A stretch of DNA of 64,000 nucleotides. Origin: Thuidium tamariscinum. Its lineage: Eukaryota > Streptophyta > Bryopsida > Hypnales > Thuidiaceae. Shown here piece by piece: positions 36,604 to 49,472 of the stretch. The translations under genes were made by a program, and so were the position numbers. The DNA lies in NCBI GenBank assembly GCA_947034885.2, contig OX344755.2:10480501-10544500 (forward strand), given 5' to 3'. Numbering within the stretch: the stretch's first letter is position 1; each line of letters opens with the position of its first letter. Below the pieces are notes generated by a model that saw only the letters and a list, made by a program, of their open reading frames with translations, searched no databases and was not told the origin of the DNA.

Positions 36604-37577
36604 TTTTCTTTGCATTGAAAAGTCTTGAAATACTCCGTATTAAGGAGGCAGGGGGTCGTCATTCTACAGTTTCATTATGCAAGAGTCATGCCTTTTACAG
36701 TGGACCACTAGCCAGTAGTCATGGACAAGCTTGAATTCAAGACTTTTTACAGTGGAAGGATCCTCAATTCGTAACCTTCGTGGGAACTCAACTCCCTGCC
36801 CGGAAGTTCAAGAATGTTACGAGGAGGTTTACCTGTGTTTGTAGTTGTAGGGGCTGTAACTGTATGTATAGAATGGATGGATTTCTAAATGGAAGGCGCA
36901 TTCTTTTAAAAATAAAAAGTCGTTTCTGTAAGCTATGGTTTTTCCAGCTGCTCTCGAAGTAATAAGTTACCTCCAGTGCTGTGGCTGTTTTGGAAGCTCC
37001 TCCTGCAGTTGCTCTCTATGCACTGCTGTATGCGTTTTCTCCGTTAGTTCGGTGGTGGAGCTGGATTAGGAACTTATCTTCATTCTTTTTTTAGGTGGGA
37101 ATTGTTTGCTATTTGTGGCCAGCAAGTGTACCCATACTTTGCTTCATTTCTTGCTGTGCGCCACTGCGCCTGGAGACGCTGTCCTGGGGGAGAAATGGAC
37201 TTCTGAGAATGCATTCCACTGTCTTCACAACTTTGCATGTTGAAATCATTTCAATGAGATTTGTAGAGGGTACAAATTTTTGGCAATCTCTCCATTGTAC
37301 TTGGGCTCGGGATATTTCGAAGGTGGGTACCCCCCAAACCGCCCCTTTTTGCTACTGAGCCAGGATACTAGATACTGTACTTTTATTAGAATGGGCAAAT
37401 TTCCATATTTTCTTGTTGGCAAGTGAAAGGAGGTTTGAATGCACCAAAGAACATGACATTTGAATACTATATGGAGAAGTTTATTTTGTTGAGGTTCTTA
37501 AATCCATTCTTTTACATAGGTAAGGTACAAATAGAGGATTTTTTTCAATAAATATTGCACCCAAGTGTTGTCCACAA
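36604..37577 (+). other. 3' UTR and spacer
   Basis: Moderate GC to about 37380, consistent with a 3' UTR, then AT-rich. The segment 37400-37535 matches part of the interior of the MITEs at 61074 and 62599 (TTGGCAAGTGAAAG). Confidence 0.4.
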
Positions 37578-37875
37578 TAAGGTAGGGGGCTGTAAAAGCA
37601 ACTCTTTACCAGCTGATTTGCATTTTGGGGAAGCTAAACTCCTTAAAACAATTTTTAGTAAATTTTCATGGTAAGAAAAATGGAATTGGCATCTAACCCA
37701 AGTCATTTCATATTTTTTGGACCTTCATAGAATTAGTTATGAATTTTTGAAGTTGAAAACACAGTGGTTTCTAAAAGCATCCCCCTCCTTAAATGTACAC
37801 TTCTAGTACATGTTTGAGGAAAAATCTACCAGATCGCTTTTAGAGACAGGGTCACATTTACAGCCCCCTACCTTA
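37578..37875. mobile_element. MITE with TAAGGTAGGGGGCTG ends
   Basis: The left end TAAGGTAGGGGGCTGTAAA is matched by the inverse of the right end TAAGGTAGGGGGCTGTAAA. Length 298 bp. The outer TAA/TTA may be target bases. No coding content. Confidence 0.8.
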
Positions 37876-37897
37876 GATCAACTTATGAAGCCATTAA

Positions 37898-38625
37898 CCC
37901 TTAAAAGATGGTCCTATAACCATTGACTTCAAGTGTCATTTCCCATCACTCAATTGTTGCCATCTAGGAATTACATATATATATATATGAAGAATTCTAT
38001 ATTTATTTTTTTTAAATGAAGTTTAATCCCTTCTATACTTTACAAAAAATTTAGATTTTTTTGAGGAAAATTGATTTTTCTAAAAAAATTTGAATTAAAA
38101 GTGAAGAAAAATCACATCATGTAGAAAATTATCTCAAAAAATCTGAAAATTTCACCATGTTTGCATACTATAGTAACAAACATCATGGTGTAAACTCAAT
38201 TTCTATGTTCTATAATTAGAATACAATAGACACTGAAAATACATCCAAAGTTCAAACCATAATAAAATATTCAATATTATGAATTTTTCCAAAATTATAA
38301 TTGGAGTAGAAACTAGAGTAGATGACCTTCATTTCATCAATTGGATTCAAACTCAAAAAGTGTCATCTTCAAGGAGAAATTTTAGATTTAGAGCTAGGAG
38401 AAAAATACACTGAAATAACAAATTTTGCCATCCATTTTTTTTACTTATTTCTCATTAACATGAAAACAAACACTTGCAAGACTACAAGCTCAATTAGGTA
38501 CCCTTCACAACCCTCCATGAAAGTTCAACAAGCAAAAAATGGATGAAAAAATACTTAGAGTCTTTCTTTGCAACACTTTCTAGTCATCCAACTTGCCATA
38601 AATTAGCACTGGTAGCATTTAGGGG
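37898..38625. mobile_element. Possible TTAA-flanked element with weak ends
   Basis: TTAA bounds it on both sides (37894-37897 and 38626-38629). The ends are CCCTTAAAAG and, inverted, CCCCTAAATG, which match only over the first 8 or so bases. It fits the group but is less certain. Confidence 0.4.
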
Positions 38626-38629
38626 TTAA

Positions 38630-38946
38630 AAGGGGGTTGTCCAAAATAGGTACTTCTACCTTACATATTGATTTTGTGGAGATGTATGTAATGAAATGAT
38701 AGTGGTTCAAAGGTATCCAACAAGTGAAAGGAAATTCAAATACACCAAAGAATATGACATTTGAATATTGTATGCAAATATTACAAAGGGTCAAAGTTTT
38801 TTAGTCAAGGTTCTACAATTGTTTCTTTCAGATAGGTACATATTGATTTTAGAGATGTATGCAACAAAATGATAATAGTTTGAGGGTATCCATCTTGTAT
38901 AGAACTAGATTTTGACAAATTAATTGTACCATCATACTAGTATTCA
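38630..38946. repeat. Spacer with a ~70-bp direct repeat
   Basis: About 38640-38710 and 38834-38900 share ACATATTGATTTT, GAGATGTATG and GGTATCCA in order. The interior relates to the 37400 and 61158 MITE sequence. Confidence 0.5.
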
Positions 38947-39980
38947 CACTAGAAGAAAATCGGGGCTTTTGCGACTGCGGCTAGCAACTAGTTTTGTAGT
39001 TGTATAACATGTTTGCAACTGGGTGATAATTTGAAGCCCACAGTTGCAGTGGACAAGTCACACTAGTTGCATAATCGAAAAGATTGTTTTTCATTAGATA
39101 GCCTATGTGGAACTTCATCAATGAAGTCTTCTGATGTGGAACTTGCTTTTGTGCAACTTGTGTGCAATTGCTTTGCAACTAGTTTGCGACTGCTTTGTAA
39201 TTAGTTTACCACTAGTTTGTAACTTGTAGATTTATAGATTTATAGATTTATTTTATTTTAATGATTGTAGATTTCAGAAATTAAATCTCAATGATCTGTA
39301 GATTTTAGAATTTTAGATATAGCTTTTTTTAGATTATCAAATTCAAATATTGATATTAAATAGATTTCACAAGTTTACAAAACTTTAAATTTCAAAAGTT
39401 TTAAAATTTCTTATACTTTAAATATTTGTAGATTTCTATAAATTGTAGAAATCTACAAATTGTAGAAATCTACAAATTGTAGAAATTTGCAAGTTGTAGA
39501 AATCTACAAAGTGTAGAAATATTACAATTGTAATATTAAACTTTATTACTTAAAGATGGTATAACTTACAACTCTTATCCATCCAATTCAATGGTACTCT
39601 TGACAATTGAGATGGGACAATTGATATAAAACTTGATTTAATTATTTTCTAATTGTATTCTAGTTGCAAAGTAATTGCATTCTAGTTGAATTGTAGTCAA
39701 ACTTAGATTATTCCCAACTATAGTTTGACACACTTGACTCTACAAAACCTAAAGTGGTCCATGTTGACAAGTGTGATGAATTTTGGATGTAGAGTACATC
39801 ACATAAATTCTTTTGTTAGATTCCTGTAATCCAAACTTCAACTTGCAACTACTTTGCAACTACATGCAACTCGAAACTTCAATCTACAACTACCTTGCGA
39901 CTATAATAGTGTAAACATTAAATTTGGTGCAAATACAAAAGGTTGTAGTTGTAGGGAAGTCGCATAGGACACATAGTTGC
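38947..39980. mobile_element. CACTA-like element, right end lost
   Basis: The left end CACTAGAAGAAAATCG and the body closely match 32123-33196, including the AAATTGTAGAAATCTACA palindromes and the TTGCAACTA motifs. Homology stops at ACACATAGTTGC (39980), about 45 bases short of the expected right end. It is therefore immobile as it stands. Confidence 0.85.
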
Positions 39981-40168
39981 TACAAAGGAGTTTCCAAAGC
40001 ACCAAAGAACAATGTGACATATGCAAAAGATAGGAAGGGTGAGTCCTTTTGTTGAAGTTCTAGATTCTTTCAGATTGGTACATTTTGATTTTGGAAATGT
40101 ACTCAATATGATTATAGTAGATTTGGGATAGTGATGCAATTATAGAGGCCCAACTTATAAGGAATTAG

Positions 40169-41318
40169 ATTTGACTATGTTTTCACCAAAAACGCTCCAA
40201 AACTGCCATTTCTAAAGCAAGTACAAAATTTCAGAAAAAAAACATCTTTCAATATTTGTAACCATAGGATCTTGTATTAAGGGAGAGGCACCCAATGGCG
40301 TCCCTATACCCAATGCCATCCATTTCTATAGCGCACAATGATTTCAGGCTATAAATGTAGGTAGGCAATACATGGCTTATTTCTTTTGACCTAAAACAAT
40401 AAGCAATCTAAAGTCCCGCTACATTTCTGTTCTAGAATGAATGACTGCTGTAGAAACGGATGGCATTGGGTACACAGACGCCATTGGGTGCCACTGCCTT
40501 ACACTAGTTCAAGAAGATGTGGAAAAAATTTCAGAAATTTCCACCGTGTAGATTGCAAGATATAGTGTTTGAATTGTCAAATAACCATTTTTTGACCCTA
40601 CAAAAATCCGGGCAGCTACACTTCAGTAGCTCTCATTTATATGAAAAAATATCCAAAATGTTTGTAACTCTTTGGATTAATTCTTCAATTCAAGTTGGCT
40701 ACATGCTTAAAAATTTTCAAATAATTTGAAATTGTACAAGATGTAGGAAAAAATGAATAAGTAGAAAGAAGTAGAAAATGGTCCAAAATACTAAATTGTT
40801 AACTATTTTTTTATGGGATTAAAAAATGTCAATCCCAATGGTTGTAATGTTGTAATAAACAATATACATCCAATTTTTTTGTTTTTATTCAAAAATATAA
40901 AAAATTGAGTAAAATAAATAATTTCAAAGTTTATTTTAGTGTACAGATTCCATAAGTACCCATAAACTACCCACAAACTAGAACTTCTATAATTTTCATC
41001 TCATTAATCAAGATGGAATGATTCAAAGCTTTCCAATTAGGTAAAAATCTAAAGAACAAATTTGGAATTTGGGATTTTTAAAAAGTGATTTTTGAAGAAG
41101 TTTTTTTTGCTACCTGAGCTGCCTGCCGAGTAGAGAAAACTACATACCATACAATAACTTTTTCACTATGTAGTCAAAAGTTATGAAAATTGTTGGGCCT
41201 TACTGCTACTCTTCAGACACACGTTTTGTGAAAATTTTAAAGAAAAAAAAACTCCATTTGTAGTAAGCTGCCCAAAATTGCTATGTTGCCAAAAAAACGT
41301 AGTTTGTTCCTTTAGGGG
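40169..41318. mobile_element. TTAA-type element, left end lost, carrying a nested MITE
   Basis: The body matches the elements at 53226 and 57106 from TTTGACTATGTTTTCACC onward. The right end CCTTTAGGGG is followed by TTAA (41319-41322). The left terminal CCCCTAAAG is absent. A MITE (40280-40498) interrupts it. Confidence 0.75.
40280..40498. mobile_element. Nested MITE with GGCACCCAATGGCGTC ends
   Basis: The inner repeats GGCACCCAATGGCGTC and GACGCCATTGGGTGCC are perfect inverses, with a looser match extending outward. TTA flanks both sides within one base, consistent with a PIF/Harbinger-type target. The homologous elements at 53226 and 57106 lack it. Confidence 0.85.
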
Positions 41319-41322
41319 TTAA

Positions 41323-44276
41323 TTAACTAAGTGTACCATCATATAAAGATTCAAATCCATTCATAGTGTGACTATGTGAAGGTCATATACTAATAGCTAG
41401 TCCTAATTAATATATAAATATGGATTCTCACTACCATCAATATATAATGCACAAATTCACTACAAATTGACAATGATAAGATCCTTTATAATCAATCAGT
41501 CACCAACATGAAAAGAGACTAGCTGTACTAAATATTATTATTTTTGTCCCATAATTATACTATTCCCTTCTTGATAGTAATAAAGTATTATGAATTTGAC
41601 AACAATTTTTTAATGCTTGCAAAAATGCACATTACAATCAAATGATTCTATAGTGAAATCAATGTGCAATGTGTCCACTTTAGTACCAAACAAGTGAATG
41701 TGGCTATTAATTGCAATCAAGGAAAAACTAGAAAGTAGGAGGTTACAATAGATACAAATTGTTGCATTTAAATAAGGACAAGCTTTATAGAAAAAGAAGC
41801 CTTCCCTTGCAATTACCTTGCCCACATTGTATGTTTAGATATGTACAAGAATGGCTTGGAATACAATAGATCTCATGGAAAAAAAATGAAACCACTGCAA
41901 CACCAAAGATTTGGTGCCAAAAATGGTAGTGAATATGGGTTGTAGATTGGTTGAAAATTTGTGTTTGTTGGAGGTGTTTGCATATAAAAGTGCAGAGGTC
42001 CAAGACTAGACACTATATGTAGCCAAAGACAAAACAATTTAGTAAGTCACTTCCAATGATCTCAAAACAGTTTCAGGGTTTTTAGCCAAATGTTCATTTT
42101 TGGAAGATTTTCTAAAATTTATACAAATGGCATGAAAAAATTAAGTAGAAAATGAGCAAAATTTAGCCAGTTTTGGGATCACTGGTCACTTCTCTTAGCT
42201 CCAGTATATTTGGTAAGCATTTGTGGTTTGAAAAATTTGTATGAAGTTTTGGAAGTTTGGGAGTGGTTGGAGTCTAGTGGTTTCAAAGTCTGATTGTTGC
42301 ATTCTAGCAAAACATTTACCATGCAATGTAGAGGGAAGGTAGGAGGTCTAAAATTAGGATTCGAATAGACATAAGAAGATTCATAGGCCCCTGGGAAGAC
42401 TGTTTCACGGTTGTTCCCCAAAATTGTTCCCACTACTGCAGACCAGCCCTCTGCTGGTTTGAATTTTTTAATTTTGAAAAAAAAAATTAATTTTTTTTTC
42501 TCAAAAACTTCAGAATGTATTAAAGAGCAAAAAAATGATTTTTTTTTCAAAGAACATTTAAAAGATATTTAATAATTAGTATTTTCTAACGTGGCAGTCA
42601 CTCGACCACATCAGCATAGCGTTCCCAATGTTCCCATAGCATTCCTAGTGTTTGAGAACTCGCAATATTCTAAACTGGTTAGAAATCATCTTATGAGATG
42701 ACTGAGTAGAATTTTTTGTTCATAGATTTCTTACTTTTTGATTTGCATGTAGATTGCTTGATGCTAGCTTCTTTGTAAGTTAGTGTTCCTACTTGGCAAA
42801 TTTTTTTTTTAATAATGTGGTAGGCATATTACAATTTGACTATATTAGGTTTTTAATTAAATGTGACAATTCTAGATAATTACACAAATCTACTTAACAA
42901 GTGCAAAAACTTATTGTTGTAAGAGATGAATTGAGACAATTCTTCTTATCATTTGTGTTGAGGGTTCTTGAAATTTTAGAAAAACAATGCAACTTGCAAG
43001 AACACATGGTGGTAGCCTCTCATATAATTGATTACTTGTTGGATAGTTTACTATAGATTTATTTCATGATTTATTAATGTTTCTTGCCACAATCTCGCTC
43101 CATTGCATAGATAGTCAAATTTTACAAGATGAAGGAGGAGACAAAGACAATGACATTGAAGATGAGGTTTTTGCTAAGATTAGGTTTAGGGTTTTAGTAT
43201 GGTCATTTGTAGAGACTAGATTAGGGAACTTGTAAAGATTTTAGCATTGAAATGTTGATGGTTTTGCCATGGAGATTTTGAACATTTTTTGAAAATAAAC
43301 TATACATGTATTGCTTTAAAAAAATGTAAAAGTCTTACAATCAATAAAAGAATTACTTTTGTACCACTTTCAAATATTTTGGAAAAGTTTTATGATCAAT
43401 GGAGAATTGACACATGTACCCCTTTGTAATACATGTGTGACTTTTATAGAAAACAATACTTTACTACAATGCAATATGCTCAAAAGAGATACTAATTGCT
43501 TCACAATGAAGTACAAGCTAAGTACAATAATATGTAAAGAAAAAATTGGTTGCCTAGCTACCAATTGTATTAAACCTAAAACATCCTTGATGACTAAGAT
43601 AGCCACATCCATGCAATGCCACCTTGTTCTATTATGTACCACCTAATTGTTGACCTTGAATGAATGCCCACTTACTATTGCCAAAAATCCATTACATGCT
43701 ATTAAAAACAACCACTTAAAAACATCAAGATCTTTGAGGTTTCTAGTAAATTCATCAAGAAAAATCCAAAATTTGATCATTGTAAATTGCATAATTCAAA
43801 GAAGTGGCACTTTTTAATGTTTGTACCTTAAAAAGTTGACCTAAATCATTTTGATTGGATAATATGCTTCATGCATGAACATCCATAGTGTGTGTTTTGT
43901 TTGAAGCCTCTTACATAAAATTTGGAGATGTCTTTACATTTTTCAAATATTCACTTTTGTTTTTAGGTAAAATTAAAGAGTAACAATTAGGCAAGAAAGC
44001 TTAACCCTCACTCCAAAGTGTACACAAAGAATACAATACCTTGTATTTAGAATATTTAAATTCTAAAACATGAGGCACACGCTGGACTTGATAGACATGA
44101 AGGCAATTCAAGACTTTTTTTTAGCTTCATGGAATTTGATTGACTAAAGAAAATCTTAAAGTTTAATCATATTTATCAATTTTTTTACACTGTAATCTTA
44201 CATGTCATAAATCATTGAGAGAATGAAAACACTATATTAAAGGAAAATACAACAAGTTGAGTGTAATTGATTATAG
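41323..44276. other. AT-rich spacer
   Basis: No gene is supported. A GC-richer island at 42380-42450 (around CCACTACTGCAGACC) and another at 42590-42660 resemble fragments seen near 46800. The segment 43110-43200 resembles 19013-19100. Confidence 0.4.
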
Positions 44277-44509
44277 AGGCCATATTTGTTAAATTGAGAC
44301 GAAATGGAAACTTTGAGACTTTAGTCCAATTCTTTGAGACCTTTATTCTAACAAATCAAAAATTTATAAACATGTCAACCTATATAAAATCAAAGCTTTG
44401 TGAATATAATAGCTTATCAAAGTCTCAATTCTCCAAATTCTTTCAAAATCAAATACTAATTAAAGATAGTATGAGATTGCGGATAGTTTCATTTTAACAA
44501 ATATGGCCT
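44277..44509. mobile_element. MITE with GGCCATATTTGTTAAA ends
   Basis: The left end AGGCCATATTTGTTAAA is matched by the inverse of the right end AGGCCATATTTGTTAAAA. Length about 233 bp. No clear TSD. Confidence 0.7.
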
Positions 44510-47079
44510 TCAACATGGATTGAAAGATTATAGTATTTGATTATAAGAGATTTTAAATTTTAAAAGTCATTCAATAATATTTTTACAAGTCAATTCTAAA
44601 ATTGTAATCAAAGAAAAACAATGAAGTTAAAGTATATCACACATAGAAACATAATTGATTTATGACATCATAATGTTATAAACTATATAAAACAAACTGA
44701 ATAAATTAGCAATATGGTTTTTCTCCCAAAATTCAATGTATTCATTAGGCTCATTTGCAAGAGCTCTTAAGACTAGAAGACTAAAGTGCATTGTAGCCCT
44801 TACATCATAATCACTTTATTATCCTAAACAATTTGAAAGAAATTGTAAGTCTAAAGTCTTTTTTTTCACAATACAGAAACTCAAAACAAATGGGGGCATT
44901 AGTAGGATAAACACCATCTAAAATCTTTTGAAGAAACATTAATTGAATGTGATTCCTATTATTAAATTATCTAAGTATCTATTCAATCTTATTACACGTC
45001 CAGATTGGATTTTGCATTCTTTTGGTATAGATTTTTTGGACATTTTATAATGAGCTATAAACTTTTCATACCATTGAAAGAGGAATGTGAATTCACAATC
45101 CACCATAGGGTTATCAATAGATGTTTTATATTTTAAGCATGTATGTATAGGGGTTGACTTTAATAGAATCTCACTCCATATTACTTTATATAGTCTGAAG
45201 GCAATGGTAAGCTATAGGGGGTGGTTTTTAGGACAACCTATTTATACATTGTGTACACTCTAGTTCACATTGATTAAAATTTCAATTTTCAAACCATTTA
45301 AAATTTATATTTAGAGTGTAATTACTACAAAATTCAAAAGCCTAGTTCTTAAATTTATGCAGCTTGTATACAGTTTGGATATAAAAGTTTTATTTTGATA
45401 AAATAAATTGTCTCAAAGGTTTATAAATTTTGAAACCTTTCATATAATAATAATTTGACAAAAGAATCATTATATTTTAATAGAGAATAGGACAAATTTC
45501 TTCTTTAATTTTTGGAATCTTATTATTAAATTTCACTTGAAGATTCTATTACATTGTTGCATTCAAAATTGAAATTTATTTTTGGAGATGTAATGAATTT
45601 GATGTTTGGTATACTAGCATAAACCATACTTCTATGCCTTGTGTTGTTGTCACAATCAAATTAAAGTAAAATTAATTTATGATTTTTTAATCCATAAAAA
45701 CTTTGAAATTCAATAACTTTCACACTATAGGTTGGAATGCGATAAAGCAAAGCCCATGCACCCCTCCTTGCAAGAGCTTTGTGATGGTATTAAGCATATG
45801 ATCAAGGGATGCACAGGCTAAGAGATCTCAAGGGAACAAACAAAACAAATGACTTGTTTTAAGGTATGGATATCATATACAAAAATTGCTCATAATTCAA
45901 AGTTTTAAAGCATCAATGAGATAGTACATTTCAAAGTAAGAAATTCATGAAAACAAGTGCTCAGTGACAACATATTGAGTTTGCCATAAAGAACCATACG
46001 TTGATGTATTTAATATATGAGTTAAATACAATAATGCAAGATGCCTTCAACTAGCATGTGAATTTGGATTAATGTGGTTTATTTATTTAGTGGAATTTTT
46101 TGCATTAAATTTAACAAGATTTACATGAAAATATATGAAAGTAGAAGAAAATCATACAAATATTGGATACAATTACATTTATTGTCATAGTCATAGTATA
46201 TACATAATGTAGACTGTACTACATTCATTTATATAAAAAAAAAAATTACTTCTACCTTGTAATTGATCTTAACATATTCATGTAATTTTCAAAATTTTAA
46301 TAGCTCTCAAATGAACTCTTAATTCTTTTAGTTAATTTACAAACAAATGCCAAAGCTAGTTGAAGAATTGGAGATTTTAAACACAATTTTTGGAGATTTA
46401 TGGAACAAACTATAAGATACATTTCAATTTGAAGTTAAATTTTATTATGTATTATTTAATTCAATAAAAATTGAAAATTAAAAAAAAATTATCAACAAAA
46501 TCTAACAAGAGTTTTCATCCCACTTATTTGGAAAAATTTACAAGTATTTAGAATGATTTTTTCACTAATAAATTAGATTAAATTATTAAATAATGAAATT
46601 TTTTTATTAAAATTATTTGAAAAATTATTTCATGTAAGCTTGTAACTTGTACTTTAAAATGTTCAAAATTTATTAGAAAAATCTAATTCTTAATTAGTGA
46701 TGGCAATTTTTGAAGTGTATGAATACTTATGAAAGCCATTGAAGTATACATTAGAAGAGATTTCATTGAAAAGAAGACTATAAATTCCCATGTAGTGCGA
46801 AACTACGGGAACTACAGATCAACAAAAAGTTGATGTGGTTGGGTGACAACCATGTCTAATTTTTTTTCAATTTCAATGGCCCCAAAAAATTATTTATTTA
46901 TTTATTTATTTAATATTTATTATGGCTAACTTTTTTCAATTGTTCCTTCATTGTAGGGGGGAACTAGCAAGAAACAGCCTTTTAAGGAGCCAAATTTCAT
47001 CTAATGTTTTAGTGTTATTTCGATACTTAAGAATCAATGCCAACAACAAAATATCAAAAATAAATTTTTACTTTATATT
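44510..47079. other. AT-rich spacer
   Basis: No gene, RNA or clear element ends. Very low GC throughout. Confidence 0.4.
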
Positions 47080-47087
47080 TTCAATAG

Positions 47088-47385
47088 CTAGGGGAGGACA
47101 CTTCCCATTTTTTAATAACCTACGTGCGGCGGAATATAGGGTACATTTAAATAATCTTAGGTAAAATTTATAAGAAATTTACATATAAAATAGGGGACAT
47201 TAAAAAGGCAAAGTGTTTTAAAAATAAAATAGGGATGATAATATGGCTGATTTTTCCGCTTTATGGTAAAATAGGGACTCTTTTAATGTTGCCAAGTAAT
47301 GATTACAAGTAATTGATAGCCCCCCTAAAAATACCCCACCGCCGCACGTGGGTCCCCCAAATATACAAGAAGTGTCCTCCCCGGG
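47088..47385. mobile_element. 298-bp deletion derivative of the 10.4 kb transposon
   Basis: The left part starts CTAGGGGAGGACACTTCC and follows the right end of the 10.4 kb element for over 100 bases, including CCTACGTGCGGCGG. The right part is the left end of that element inverted (CCCACGTGCGGCGG, then CCCGGGG). The 8-bp target duplication TTCAATAG flanks it (47080-47087 and 47386-47393). It is a MITE-like internal deletion mobilised by the same transposase type. Confidence 0.93.
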
Positions 47386-47393
47386 TTCAATAG

Positions 47394-48190
47394 TCTACAT
47401 CTTCCTAACCTCAACTAAAATTGAGGTGCAACACCTTCAATCAAAAACTATATATGGTAGAGGTACCTATTATTAACACCTCCTCCATTAACAACAAATA
47501 GGGTACCCTATTCCAAAGAAGTTGGGAATGGATTTCCATTTTCTCTTTGGAATGTTTGTCTTTGTACTTTTCCAAGGTTTGGACCAATAAGTAAATGACA
47601 CATAAGTGAATATAAATGTAAGAAGTAATTAGTAGGAAAGTATTCTTGAATGATTGAAATTGGATGACTCTAGATGTTGGTTATAGATCAAGTCCAAATA
47701 TTACCTTTCAAAATTCATAGTAATTTCAATTCAAGAAATAAAATTACCAATTTTTTTGCAATCTCCATTATTTCTATCAATGCATCTCTGGAAATATTTG
47801 CTTTGCCTTGTACTACCCTTGATTATATCCAAATGTGCTTATTTTATCAGTTACGGGTACTTCTATTATAGTTTATGTCAAACAAGACCTTCATGTCTAT
47901 TATTGTTAAATTGAATTAATTAGAATAAGAGAGAGGCACCTACTCTTATCACTTTAAGTAATTATGTGTACTTTGAAGTTGAATCATTATATGCAATTAT
48001 TTTTAATTGATTAGCAATTGAAAATCACAAATTTAAAAAAAAATCTTTTGAACATATATGAATATGCTTCGAACTGTAAAGTCCAAATAAACTTACATGA
48101 TGTGCTCCAAAATGATTTTTTCATTCATGTAATTAAACGGTACATTTCGGGACATTCTTATATCTACGTATTTTCAAGATTGGTTTACGG
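47394..48190. other. AT-rich spacer
   Basis: No gene or element ends seen. Confidence 0.4.
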
Positions 48191-48458
48191 TACAGTGTTG
48201 GGAAATGGGAATACAGTGTTAACGTTGTATCGCAGCTCCGTATCACTGGTGTACACCCCAAGTACATTCTAGGTTGCGGACGAGAGCCGTAAGATCTCCG
48301 AAGAGGCGATCGGGGCCGTCCACCAAGATTAGGGCAACTACATGACCCCCATTCCTTCTCTAGTGTCGTCCTCTTCCGCTTTCTCGCGGTGTCCGTCGTC
48401 GTCCCCGCCTCGCAGCAAATCTCGTCCACCTCGATTTTACAACACACGGCCGTTCAAA
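48191..48458 (+). promoter_or_regulatory. Presumed promoter and 5' leader of the P2 gene
   Basis: GC content jumps at about 48225. A CT/CG-rich stretch (TCGTCCTCTTCCGC, CTTTCTCGCG) immediately precedes the start codon, which suits a pyrimidine-rich leader of a ribosomal protein transcript. No TATA box is assigned. Confidence 0.4.
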
Positions 48459-49472
48459 ATGAAGGTGGTCGCTGCCTACCTGTTGGCTCTGTTGGGAGGA
48501 AACCCCTCTCCGTCCGCCAAGGACATCGATACCATCCTCAGCTCAGGTACATCACCTACTCGCCGCTGCTCTTTGGACCCATTTTTCTGAATCTTTCTGA
48601 TGGAAATCTGCGCTACTGGTGTGTATTAGGAATTTTAGTGTTTTAATGAGCGTACTGATCGATGTCATGGTGGTTTGCACTTGCTTGCAATATTTAGGGT
48701 TGAGATTTAGGGTTTGGGATACACGGGTTTTGATTTGTGTAATAATTGTCTTTTGTTTTGTTCTATTTTGGTGAAGAGTCTCATTTAGAAAAGCTTGTGC
48801 CGACGAATGAGGCCCTCTTAGTCTAGAAATTTTGTGCTTGAAAATGTGCACTGCTGATGGCTGTTACGAAATGTTTAGTTTGCATATGTGTAGGGGTCGA
48901 TGTTGCGGTGATACGTATTGGTATGAAAGTTGTTCGGGCTGAGAAATTAGACTTGTGGATGGGTGTGTTTTTTCTAGCGGTTGTCTTGCCATTTTGTTTT
49001 TGATTTCTGTTGTAGGGTGATTGATTTAAGAAATTTTGGTTATGCAGTTGGCGCTGAAGCTGATGCCGACAGGGTACGCCTTCTTTTGAAGGAATTAGAA
49101 GGCAAGGATATTTTGGAAGTTATTGCTGCCGGAAAGGAGAAGTTCGCGTCCGTTCCCTCAGGTGGTGGTGGTGGTGTCGTGGTGTCCGCCGGAGCAGGCG
49201 GTGCAGCGCCAGCTGCTGCTGCTGAGGAGAAGAAGGAAGAGGAGAAGAAAGAAGAGGAGAAGGAAGAGTCGGATGACGTGAGTTTCACTAGAATACCTAT
49301 TTTATTCAAGTGTGAAACAGATTGCATTGGGACGTTGTTAGTGTTCAATAGTGCATTTCCTTCACTTCAAAGAATCTATTTCAAGAATAAAGTGGAAATG
49401 TATTTTTTGAGATGCTGACTTCATTGTGCTGTCTTGCTCTTGCAGGATATGGGCTTCAGCTTGTTTGATTAA
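48459..49472 (+). CDS. RPP2: 60S acidic ribosomal protein P2 (three exons)
   Basis: P2 forms the lateral stalk of the large ribosomal subunit with P1 and P0 and recruits elongation factors. Exons: 48459-48546, 49048-49277 and 49446-49472, with clean GT/AG sites, giving 114 residues, the usual length. The N-terminal helical dimerisation domain is typical ([15 protein letters not shown], then [13 protein letters not shown]). A Gly/Ala-rich hinge and a Lys/Glu-rich acidic segment follow. The C-terminus is the universal stalk tail, [13 protein letters not shown]. The first intron (about 500 bases) and its position after the SSVG codon fit plant P2 genes. Nothing looks damaged. Confidence 0.96.

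Noticed and set aside
43359..43646. 95-codon ORF in AT-rich spacer
   Set aside because: Both strands are open here, the composition is that of the spacer, and there are no start or splice signals.
49040..49348. Minus-strand ORF opposite P2
   Set aside because: It is the antisense of the low-complexity Gly/Ala and Lys/Glu region of P2.
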